Below, piece after piece: positions 1-7,635 of a stretch of 61,999 nt of DNA. Both the position numbers and the translations under genes were made by a program. Source of the DNA: an uncultured Aeriscardovia sp. Its GTDB lineage: Bacteria; Actinomycetota; Actinomycetes; Actinomycetales; Bifidobacteriaceae. Under the pieces are notes generated by a model that did no database searches, was not told where the DNA came from, and saw nothing but the letters and a program-made list of their open reading frames with translations. Position 1 is the stretch's first letter. Each line of letters opens with the position of its first letter. The stretch lies in contig CAIFER010000002.1 of the NCBI GenBank assembly GCA_903789525.1, positions 1 through 61,999 on the forward strand. The letters run 5' to 3'.

Positions 1-71
1 AGCGCTGCGTGGCCACCGAGGCCGAGGCGGAGGCGTACTGCAAGGCGCATCCAGCAACCGTCCAGCAGTAA
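1..71 (+). CDS. 3' end of an unidentified gene
   Basis: Frame 3 is open from the window edge and stops at TAA 69-71. The visible tail is an Ala/Glu-rich helix-like stretch with two cysteines, ending HPATVQQ. A strong plus-strand terminator follows about 65 bp downstream, which supports this frame as the end of a real gene. Too little is present to name a family. Confidence 0.45.
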   Translation, partial: RCVATEAEAEAYCKAHPATVQQ

Positions 72-134
72 TAGCAGTAAGAAGCAAGGCTTAGTGGCTG
101 AAAGGTCTCAATAGCGCTGAGCCTCTCCTACACA

Positions 135-182
135 AGATGTCAGCGATCGGAATTGTTCCGGTTGCTGGCATCTTTTCTTTTA
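135..182 (+). terminator. Rho-independent terminator after the truncated first gene
   Basis: AGATGTCAGC (135-144) pairs with GCTGGCATCT (164-173) with one G-U pair. An inner CGGAA/TTCCG stem extends the hairpin, and a T-rich tract follows. It would end transcription coming from the gene cut by the left edge. Confidence 0.75.
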
Positions 183-274
183 CTGGGAGCCCACTGACTA
201 GAACTGGAATGAGATAGCGAAACACGGTGATATGACGTGCAGAGCTGACAAAGCTGGTAGAGGAGACGATCGTC

Positions 275-1147
275 ATGCAAGTATTGACACGTGCTGTGAC
301 AGGAATCGACGGGTCATCCGCCCAGTTGGACGGGTATATCATCAGCAATTCGAAGGAGATGGATCCGAATCGTCTGCGTCCGGCTGTCGTCATTTGCCCT
401 GGTGGAGCGTATCGTGCGCCGTCCGATCGGGAGAGCGAACCGGTGGCGTTGCGAATGCTCGGCTATGGCTATAACGCTTTCGTGTTGCGGTATTCGTGTG
501 CTCCGAGCAGGTGGCCGGTCGCGTTGCTGGAGCTTGCGCAGGCTGTTCGACTGATTCGCAGCAATTCGCAGCAGTGGCACGTTGATCCGTCCGCCGTAGT
601 TGTGATGGGCTTCTCAGTCGGCGGAATGCTCGCATCTGGCCTTGCAACACAGTGCGGAAGCGATCCGATCTTCGCTGATTACGGGTTCGCAGAAAAAGAC
701 GTGAGGCCGAACGGTCTTGCGATGGGCTATGGCGTGACCGATGCTGGGCGCTGGGGCCATCGTCCGTCGCTGATCAATCTCCTCGGGGCTGATCAGGCTG
801 ATCTCACATCGGGAGTGCATGATCCAGCGCTCGCAGACCGCCTGAGCACATGGAAGCACGTGGATCCGTCCACACCGCCAGCCTTTGTGTGGCAAACGTC
901 GACGGATGCGGTCGTTTCGCCGATGAACTCGCTGCTCTTTGCTCATGCGTGTATTGATGCGGGAGTTCCGGTCGAGCTGCATCTCTTCCCACGCGGAAAT
1001 CACGGTTTGTCAGTCGGGACGCGTGAGACGGCTGTCTCTACAGCTGCGGATCCGTATCAGAAGCAGGTTGAGTCGGCCGTGCAAGTCTGGCCGTCTCTGT
1101 TCAAGAAGTGGATGGATCGGACCTTCCCGGCTGACGTGTTCGACTGA
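275..1147 (+). CDS. Alpha/beta hydrolase, acetyl-xylan esterase / BD-FAE-like
   Basis: This 290-residue single-domain alpha/beta hydrolase has no signal peptide. VICPGGAY near residue 40 is the oxyanion-hole HGGxY-type strand/loop, in the PGG form typical of the BD-FAE/acetyl-xylan esterase group. GFSVGG near residue 110 holds the nucleophile serine, and GNHGLS near residue 245 holds the catalytic histidine. The start is ATG 275 behind GGTAGAGGAG. Such enzymes remove acetyl or feruloyl groups from hemicellulose-derived sugars in the cytoplasm. The location about 3 kb before a plant-glucan hydrolase cluster fits that role, although a MazG/DUF2075 pair lies between them. The exact substrate cannot be read from the sequence. 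Confidence 0.8.
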   Translation: MQVLTRAVTGIDGSSAQLDGYIISNSKEMDPNRLRPAVVICPGGAYRAPSDRESEPVALRMLGYGYNAFVLRYSCAPSRWPVALLELAQAVRLIRSNSQQWHVDPSAVVVMGFSVGGMLASGLATQCGSDPIFADYGFAEKDVRPNGLAMGYGVTDAGRWGHRPSLINLLGADQADLTSGVHDPALADRLSTWKHVDPSTPPAFVWQTSTDAVVSPMNSLLFAHACIDAGVPVELHLFPRGNHGLSVGTRETAVSTAADPYQKQVESAVQVWPSLFKKWMDRTFPADVFD

Positions 1148-1192
1148 AAAATCGCACGGCTGTAGAAACAGGCTGTTGAAGTAAGGCTGCGT

Positions 1193-1636
1193 TTAGGCAG
1201 GCAAGTGGTCGTGGGCGGCTGCGTCTTCACGGCGACGGACCTCGTCGTGGCGTTCCTGCGCAGCCTCTGGATGGTCGCGGACGAGTGTGACTGGGTATTT
1301 CTTTTCAGTTTTTGCAAGTTTGCGGCGAATAATCGAATCCATATCCACACCCAGCCTGTCAGACATCTGAATGCAGTATGTCAACACGTCAGCGAGCTCG
1401 TCTTGAACGTGTTCAGGGCTGGCAGGTGGATATCCCGGTGTCCACTGATAACACTCCAACAGCTCAGCTGCTTCGATGCAAATTGATTTCGCCAGATTTT
1501 CAGGCGAATGGTACTGATCCCAATGCCGTTGTGTGCAGAAGCGGCGAATGAGATTGACAGTCGAGGTGCTGATGTGGTTATCGTTCTCTTCTCGCTGAGG
1601 TGACTGGGAAGCGGCGTCCGTGTGCGAATCAAGCAT
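1193..1636 (-). CDS. MazG-like nucleotide pyrophosphohydrolase
   Basis: This 147-residue all-alpha NTP pyrophosphatase belongs to the MazG/iMazG (dCTPase 1-like) group. The metal-binding signature is EAAELLE (E55, E58) followed by DELADV (E80, D83), the ExxE...ExxD arrangement of the superfamily. It would hydrolyse (d)NTPs to monophosphate and pyrophosphate, either as house-cleaning or to change nucleotide pools. The last 35 residues are charged, rich in His, Arg and Asp, and probably flexible. The ATG at 1636 lies inside the 5' end of the divergent GIY-YIG/DUF2075 gene if that gene uses its furthest start, so the two share one promoter region. Family assignment is secure; substrate preference is not. 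Confidence 0.85.
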   Translation of the reverse strand: MLDSHTDAASQSPQREENDNHISTSTVNLIRRFCTQRHWDQYHSPENLAKSICIEAAELLECYQWTPGYPPASPEHVQDELADVLTYCIQMSDRLGVDMDSIIRRKLAKTEKKYPVTLVRDHPEAAQERHDEVRRREDAAAHDHLPA

Positions 1637-3916
1637 ATCGACACTGTATCGCAGAAGATTTATTTCAGTTATTTCGGTGATGATCAGACGGGTCGCAATA
1701 ATAAAAGTATGTCCAGAATGCGCGTCGATCCGCCCGTCATCGTCAATCTTCCTCAGGTTGGTAGCTCAATAGAAAAACAATTGCAACGGCTGACCGCTCG
1801 CAAGGATCTCGAATACGTTGAGCAATACCCGACCGTTTACATTTATCACAATGATGGGAATCACGAGGGTGACGCGGAATCTGGCCAAGAAGAGAAGATG
1901 CCGACCGTCTACGTCGGTGAAACGACTGATATTGCGCGCAGAATCAATGAGCATGGTAAGGACGATCCTCGAGAGCGCGATGATTGGGCGCAGATCGATC
2001 GCCATATTCAGGAGTACCAGTTATTCGTCATTGGGCACCGGCTTTTCAACAAATCGCTGACTCTCGATGTCGAGAATCAGCTGATCAACTACCTCATGGC
2101 GAGTACAGGGCGGGTAAACCTGATCAATCGTCGCGGCAATCCGCAAGAAAGATATTTCCCAGATCAAGTGTTTGACGCGCTCTTCCACAAGATTTGGAAG
2201 AAACTGCGCCAGATGGACAGCGAAATCTTCGGATCTGAGGAAGAAATCTGCGATTCTGCGATCTTCAAGGCTTCTCCATTCCATCGTCTGACCACAGAGC
2301 AAGTGGCAGCGCGAGATGAGATTTACAACGACACACTTCAGTGGCTCGGAATCAATGAGAGCGGAGAACCAGTCAGCGATCATGTCGGTAGAAGTGATGG
2401 CGAGTCTGACGAAGATCAGGCGCCGTTGTTGATTCTTGTTCAAGGCGCAGCTGGGACAGGTAAGACAGTTCTGCTGAGCACTCTCTTCACTGAGTTGTGT
2501 GATGTGCCCGGTTTTTCTGCAGGTATCCCATCACAGCAGACGCAGCATCGGCAATTTTCGGCGTGCGTGATCGTCAACCAGGACGAGCAGGAAAACGTGT
2601 ACACCGGCATCGCCATGCGCCTGGGATTGCAGAAGGGGAAGAAAAAGGATCAAAAAGTTGTCTTTAAGGCGTCGCAGTTCCTGAATCGGACAAGCCAAGC
2701 AACGTCCAAAGGGCATACAGATGCTACGAAGCCGACGGAAAAGGTGGATGTTGTCCTCATCGACGAGGCGCATTTGCTTGAGATGCAGTCCAGTCGAGGC
2801 TACTCGGGTAAGAATCAGCTAGTCGATATTCTGAAACGCGCTCGCGTGGTCATTGCCGTCTTCGATCCTGGACAGATTCTGCGTATGTCACAGCGCTGGG
2901 ATAGCGAGCAGAGGCGTATTCTCAAGCCATACATCACAGGAGAGAAAGAGAAGCAATCGCAATGGATCAATCTGCCTGATCCTGATTCGTCTCAATCAGG
3001 TGCACAGCTTCTGGTTCGCATCAAATCGATCACGCTCAATCAGCAGATGCGTATGTGCGCCGATCAGCAGACACTGAAGTGGTTGAAGGATCTCGCCAGC
3101 GGACGGCGGATTGGCGAGCTGGCAATGGATACGTATCCAGCCAACAGCCCTCTCGGATCACGAGCGCACTCTGATCAACCGAATGAACGGCCATACGAAA
3201 TTCGAGTGTGTGATTCGCCGCGTGAACTGTTGAAGCTGATTCAGCAGAAAAACGAGAATAACGAGTCAAACGCTGGGCTTTCGCGTGTTTTGGCAACGTA
3301 TGATTGGCCGTACTCGAGCAGCAGTCTCAATGAAGGTGACCCGGATAAGCTGTGGACCGTTAATCTGCACCGTGACAAGAGCGGTCAGTGGGAGACAGGC
3401 TATGCCCCTGAAGGCTATCAGAGAGATGATCCGCATCAATTCCGCCTTCCATGGAACCGAGAATTGGCAAAACTTCGTCATATGCGCCACCCGGGAGAGC
3501 GTCAGCTGAAAGATCAACGCGCGTGGGCAGAAAAGAAGGAAACGATCAACGAAGCAGGATCGATTTACACGATTCAGGGCTTTGACCTCAACTACGCGGG
3601 TGTCATTCTCGGTCCTTCAGTGAAGCTGGAGGGCGGCAGAATCATCATCGATCAGACCAAGAGTGAGAATTCTCAGGCAACGCAAGAGCGTTCAGCATGG
3701 AAAAAGAGCAAGGACCGCACAGTCGAACAACAATCGAAAGATTATGTGAAAGAAAATTTGTTCAACGAAGTCAACGTCCTCCTCACGCGCGGAGTTCACG
3801 GGCTCTATATTTTTGCTGTTGATCAAAATCTCCAGAAATATCTCACACAAATGACACGAAAAGAAATGGACGATTTTGACCGGTGGGAGAAGGACAATCG
3901 TCAGAACGAGGAGTGA
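1622..3916 (+). CDS. GIY-YIG nuclease / DUF2075 (Schlafen-like) ATPase
   Basis: This 764-residue multidomain protein has an N-terminal GIY-YIG nuclease-type domain (TVYIY near residue 71, TVYVGETTDIARRINEH near residue 96) followed by a DUF2075 P-loop ATPase/helicase-like region. Walker A is GAAGTGKT (near residue 275), Walker B is VVLIDEAH (near residue 378), and IYTIQGFDLNYAG near residue 645 is a conserved late helicase-like motif of the family. The furthest start is GTG 1622, overlapping the divergent MazG gene by 15 bp; ATG 1709 is an equally possible start and would remove the overlap. Neither has a strong ribosome binding site. DUF2075 proteins are often found with defence genes; a role in restriction or nucleic-acid sensing is inference. 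Confidence 0.8.
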   Translation: MRIKHIDTVSQKIYFSYFGDDQTGRNNKSMSRMRVDPPVIVNLPQVGSSIEKQLQRLTARKDLEYVEQYPTVYIYHNDGNHEGDAESGQEEKMPTVYVGETTDIARRINEHGKDDPRERDDWAQIDRHIQEYQLFVIGHRLFNKSLTLDVENQLINYLMASTGRVNLINRRGNPQERYFPDQVFDALFHKIWKKLRQMDSEIFGSEEEICDSAIFKASPFHRLTTEQVAARDEIYNDTLQWLGINESGEPVSDHVGRSDGESDEDQAPLLILVQGAAGTGKTVLLSTLFTELCDVPGFSAGIPSQQTQHRQFSACVIVNQDEQENVYTGIAMRLGLQKGKKKDQKVVFKASQFLNRTSQATSKGHTDATKPTEKVDVVLIDEAHLLEMQSSRGYSGKNQLVDILKRARVVIAVFDPGQILRMSQRWDSEQRRILKPYITGEKEKQSQWINLPDPDSSQSGAQLLVRIKSITLNQQMRMCADQQTLKWLKDLASGRRIGELAMDTYPANSPLGSRAHSDQPNERPYEIRVCDSPRELLKLIQQKNENNESNAGLSRVLATYDWPYSSSSLNEGDPDKLWTVNLHRDKSGQWETGYAPEGYQRDDPHQFRLPWNRELAKLRHMRHPGERQLKDQRAWAEKKETINEAGSIYTIQGFDLNYAGVILGPSVKLEGGRIIIDQTKSENSQATQERSAWKKSKDRTVEQQSKDYVKENLFNEVNVLLTRGVHGLYIFAVDQNLQKYLTQMTRKEMDDFDRWEKDNRQNEE

Positions 3917-3991
3917 TGCGATTGTGTGCCACCTCAACGGTGAGTCGCGCACAATAGTTTGCGAAAATTGAAGAGGACGAAAGGAAAGTCA

Positions 3992-5968
3992 ATGGTGAAA
4001 CTTACTCGGTCTTGTGCATACGCGCGGTCAATGGGGATCGGCTGGAACCTCGGGAATTCATTTGACTCAGTCGGCGATAACGGGGGCAGTCACGTCACTG
4101 TCGACTATTCAGCTCCTGATCGCGGAACTCGCAGTTGGGGCAATCCAGTTCCCACGCGCGATCTCATTCATGCGATTCGAGCAAAAGGCTATTCCACGAT
4201 TCGCATGCCCATGACGGTCTTGCGGCGTTTTTCTCAGGTACAGAAAGATGGGAAAACTCGATATGTGATCGATCCAGCATGGCTGAAGCAGTATCGGCAA
4301 GCTGTTGACTGGGCGCTCGCAGAAGGGTTACACGTCGTTATCAATATTCACCACGATGCGAGCTTGTGGATCTCTCGGTGGCACGGAGACCGCACAGCGC
4401 GGGAGTATCAGGCCTTCTGTGATCTATGGGGTCAGTTGTCTCACGCATTTGCCGATGAACCAGATGAGCTGGCTTTCGAGACGATCAATGAGCCACGATT
4501 TGTCGATAAAAATGGCGTCACAATTGAGGATGATGCTGTCACCCAGCCGTTTATGGATGCTCTGAATCAGGCTGCATATGACGAGATCCGTGCGGTCGCC
4601 GGGAACGAGCATCGCATGATTATTGTGACCACATTAGAGACGGCTTTCCGCCCTCATTCTCGGCTGACGGCTTTGCTTCATTTCATTCAGCATAATCTCC
4701 ACAACGATCCGAATGTGATGGCGACTGTTCACTATTACAGCCAGTGGATTTATTCAGGATCGCTCGGATGCACAGGGTTTGACGAGCGGATCGGAGGAGA
4801 CATCCGTGAAACTCCACGCGAGCATTTGCGTGAAACAGCTGATACCCTGGACCGCATTTTTACGAAGAATGGTATCGGCACCTTTATCGGCGAATGGGGG
4901 TTGCTGAGCTACGACGCCCAGTCAGATGGGGCTTTGCAGGCCGGGGAAGAACTCAAGTACGACGAGGAATTCCTCGCAATGGTCCGATCGCACGGTTTCG
5001 CATGCGCTTTGTGGGATAACGGCACCGGTATTGATCGAACGGATTCGGCGCACGGATATCCATGGAGAAAGCCACTCGTTGGTGTGATGATGCACGCTGG
5101 CTTGACGGGACGGTCAGCGTATGCGAAAGGCCTGGATACGATCTATGTGAGCAGAGAGAAAACAAATCCTGGCTCAAGCTCACATTCGCGCGATGTCGTT
5201 ATCCCCCTTGTTCTCAATGGCTGCTCGTTTGTAAGTGCTGTTGACGGACGCGGTGAGCTGACTGCAGATCAGTACTCGTTCGATGCGCAGACATCAACGC
5301 TCACGATTGCGGCATCGTACATTCGCCACAGTGAGTCCCTGAAATCATCAGATGGGATTCTCGCTGACTTGACGCTCACGTTCTCGCACGGGGCTCCGTG
5401 GCATGAGTACATTGTTCGCGCATCTCAGCCGGAAATACTGCGCGTGCCACTCAGCACTGCTGCGGAACGTACCTCTTCACATCTAGCAAAGTCGGCAGCG
5501 ACTGCGAATGATCGAACGGCTCTCACTTTCCACCCTCGTCAGACCACGCCGAGCTTCTGGAAAGAGATCGCAGGTACGCGAGAGCAGGGAATCACAATCC
5601 CACTGCGGTTGAACGGCAATGAAATCAAGTCGGTTGCTGCTCGTCGTGTCGAAGCTGGCGTGAATGGTTCTGAAGTCGATCCGCGTGAGTCATGGCTCGG
5701 GCCTCAATCAGAGAGCTGGGGAATGCTGCAAAATGGCGTATCCTTCCTCGTCCATGACGATTCTGCGGAGCGTGTGACCGGTTCTCTGACACTTTTGCCA
5801 GCATTCTTCGATAGTGAGAGCGTCAGGAAGGTTACTGGCCCGATAGAGCTGGTGTGCACGTTTCAATCTGGAAGCGTGTTGCGAATCATTCTCCTGTGTG
5901 AGAAAGATCGCGTGACAGTCAAGGAAAGTATGAGGGAAAGTATGAGGTGTATCGATGACACTTTTTAA
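3992..5968 (+). CDS. GH5 endo-beta-1,4-glucanase, intracellular, with CBM_X2-like modules
   Basis: This 658-residue GH5 enzyme (subfamily 4-like) shows GIGWNLGNSFD at the N terminus, NIHHD, the acid/base in ETINEPRF (E167) and the nucleophile in FIGEWG (E301). After the barrel, from about residue 395, comes a CBM_X2-type Ig-like module (VIPLVLNGCSF...TLTIAASYI), then a second weaker beta-rich module to the end. ATG 3992 follows AAAGGA; an upstream TTG at 3959 is less likely. No signal peptide or anchor is visible, which is odd for an endoglucanase and suggests action on imported oligosaccharides. It overlaps the GH43 gene by 14 bp, so the two are translationally linked. Xyloglucan or cellodextrin is the likely substrate class, judged from the neighbours. 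Confidence 0.85.
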   Translation: MVKLTRSCAYARSMGIGWNLGNSFDSVGDNGGSHVTVDYSAPDRGTRSWGNPVPTRDLIHAIRAKGYSTIRMPMTVLRRFSQVQKDGKTRYVIDPAWLKQYRQAVDWALAEGLHVVINIHHDASLWISRWHGDRTAREYQAFCDLWGQLSHAFADEPDELAFETINEPRFVDKNGVTIEDDAVTQPFMDALNQAAYDEIRAVAGNEHRMIIVTTLETAFRPHSRLTALLHFIQHNLHNDPNVMATVHYYSQWIYSGSLGCTGFDERIGGDIRETPREHLRETADTLDRIFTKNGIGTFIGEWGLLSYDAQSDGALQAGEELKYDEEFLAMVRSHGFACALWDNGTGIDRTDSAHGYPWRKPLVGVMMHAGLTGRSAYAKGLDTIYVSREKTNPGSSSHSRDVVIPLVLNGCSFVSAVDGRGELTADQYSFDAQTSTLTIAASYIRHSESLKSSDGILADLTLTFSHGAPWHEYIVRASQPEILRVPLSTAAERTSSHLAKSAATANDRTALTFHPRQTTPSFWKEIAGTREQGITIPLRLNGNEIKSVAARRVEAGVNGSEVDPRESWLGPQSESWGMLQNGVSFLVHDDSAERVTGSLTLLPAFFDSESVRKVTGPIELVCTFQSGSVLRIILLCEKDRVTVKESMRESMRCIDDTF

Positions 5969-7544
5969 CACGAAACCAGCTCGACTGATCGTCCCTGGAT
6001 TTCATCCGGATCCGACGGTCTGCCAAACACATGATGGTCGGCTTCTTGCCGCTTTCAGCAGTTTTGAGTACGATCCGGGTCTTCCCGTGTACGAATCGCG
6101 TGACAACGGGAAAACGTGGTCGTTCTGCTCACACGCTGCGAGCCGACCAAGTCAATTCACGTCGACACCGCTCGGCAACTCGCAAGGCTTTTACGCGCCA
6201 ACGATTCGTGAGCACAACGGGACGGTTTACCTCATCGTCACTGACGTCAATCGAGGAGCCATGATTTTCCGCACGAAAGATGTGCACGGGCGCTGGGATG
6301 ATCCGCTCTTTATTGACGGGTGGCCGGGAATCGATCCGAGCCTGTTCTTCGATGATGACGGAACTGTTTACATTTGTGGCAACGAGGCTGGGGGCGGCGA
6401 CGAAAAGCCGGGAATCTATGCTGCTCCCATTAATCCGGATACCGCTCACATTGAAGGTCCTCGCACGTTCCTGATCGGTGGAATCACCGGAGCGAACCCA
6501 GAAGGTCCGCACGTGTACAAGCGGCATGGGAAAGACGGTTCTCCAGATTGGTACTACCTGATGTGGGCAGAGGGTGGCACTGAAGCTGGGCACATGGAAT
6601 GCATGGCTCGTTCGCGCTCGCCGCTTGGGCCGTATGCGCCGTTTGACGGTAATCCGCTTGTAACGAATCGCAGCACCCACCTGATTCCACAGTGCATCGG
6701 ACATGCTGATCTCGCTGGATTAGATGGTTTTGCAGGTGATCCGCAACTTTCCGCACTCGTCTTCCTTGGACTGAGAACGAACTCGGACTATCCGCAGCAA
6801 GGGTGGTTGGGCCGTGAGCCGTTCCTTGCGAGCCTTCACTGGGGAAAAGATGGTTGGCCGATACTGACGGATCAGTCATTTGAAGTAGCAGCAGACGATC
6901 CTGGCTTGGCAGTTCCGTACGCGAATCCGGCAGACGCGTGGATCAGCCCAGGAGTCGATCGTGACAAGCTCTTCGCTGTGACAGCCGCCGATGAAAGCGA
7001 CAGTGCAAGTGCTCATGCGAGTACGAGCACGACTGCGAGCGCGTCTAAGCCAGTGCGCGTCCACGTCACCGCGCTGACTCCTACAGGTCGCATGGGAACT
7101 GACTTTGACAGTGTGCACGGGCCTCGGTTGATCGGTCGGCGGCAAACGTCCATGACTGATATGTTTCACGTGAAACTATTCCACGTCTCGCCAACGGTGT
7201 CAGAAGTCGGAGCGCTCGCATATGCAAATGCCCGTGTGTGGGCAAGCATACGGTTTGACGTGTCTGAGCGTCGGGTTCTCGCTGATGTGTACGACGAGGG
7301 ACTGCACTCACGGTTGGCATCCCTGCCATTGCCGAAAGAATGCGATATCCAGCAGTGCGGTATCGCTCTTCGTGGGTCGAGCGAAGGCTATGACCTGAGT
7401 TTCGAGAGCACAGATGGAAAACAGGTCTTCCTCGGTCATGTGCCGTGTCAGATTTTCGCTTCCACTCATGCGGGAGGCTTTACTGGCATGCTCTTCGGTG
7501 TTTTTGCCAGAGGAAGGGGCAGCGCTGATTTTATGTGCCGTTAG
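5955..7544 (+). CDS. GH43 family glycosidase (arabinofuranosidase/xylosidase)
   Basis: This 529-residue five-bladed propeller enzyme carries the three GH43 acidic residues in their usual contexts: PGFHPDPTV (D19, general base), GIDPSLFF (D127) and EGPHVYK (E183, general acid). The catalytic domain ends near residue 335. A low-complexity Ser/Ala/Thr linker of about 20 residues and a beta-sandwich domain typical of GH43 C termini follow. There is no signal peptide. The gene overlaps the end of the GH5 gene. It would remove arabinosyl or xylosyl side groups, which fits dismantling of decorated xyloglucan or arabinoxylan pieces. The bond specificity cannot be read from the motifs. Confidence 0.85.
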   Translation: MTLFNTKPARLIVPGFHPDPTVCQTHDGRLLAAFSSFEYDPGLPVYESRDNGKTWSFCSHAASRPSQFTSTPLGNSQGFYAPTIREHNGTVYLIVTDVNRGAMIFRTKDVHGRWDDPLFIDGWPGIDPSLFFDDDGTVYICGNEAGGGDEKPGIYAAPINPDTAHIEGPRTFLIGGITGANPEGPHVYKRHGKDGSPDWYYLMWAEGGTEAGHMECMARSRSPLGPYAPFDGNPLVTNRSTHLIPQCIGHADLAGLDGFAGDPQLSALVFLGLRTNSDYPQQGWLGREPFLASLHWGKDGWPILTDQSFEVAADDPGLAVPYANPADAWISPGVDRDKLFAVTAADESDSASAHASTSTTASASKPVRVHVTALTPTGRMGTDFDSVHGPRLIGRRQTSMTDMFHVKLFHVSPTVSEVGALAYANARVWASIRFDVSERRVLADVYDEGLHSRLASLPLPKECDIQQCGIALRGSSEGYDLSFESTDGKQVFLGHVPCQIFASTHAGGFTGMLFGVFARGRGSADFMCR

Positions 7545-7548
7545 CGCG

Positions 7549-7599
7549 TTTATTGCACGGTCCTATTTATCGCATAGTTCCATTCATTGCGCGGTTTCA
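7549..7599 (+). repeat. Three tandem 17-bp repeats between GH43 and GH31
   Basis: Three head-to-tail 17-mers lie in the 91 bp gap: TTTATTGCACGGTCCTA (7549-7565), TTTATCGCATAGTTCCA (7566-7582) and TTCATTGCGCGGTTTCA (7583-7599). A weaker fourth copy starts at 7530 inside the end of the GH43 gene. They lie just before the GH31 ribosome binding region and may be a regulator-binding array or an mRNA element. Confidence 0.7.
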
Positions 7600-7635
7600 T
7601 CACGGTAAGGAAAACTCAGAAAGAAGTTCACAACA

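Noticed and set aside
91-393. 100-residue minus-strand ORF at the left edge
   Set aside because: It covers the terminator and the esterase start, with no motif or ribosome site.
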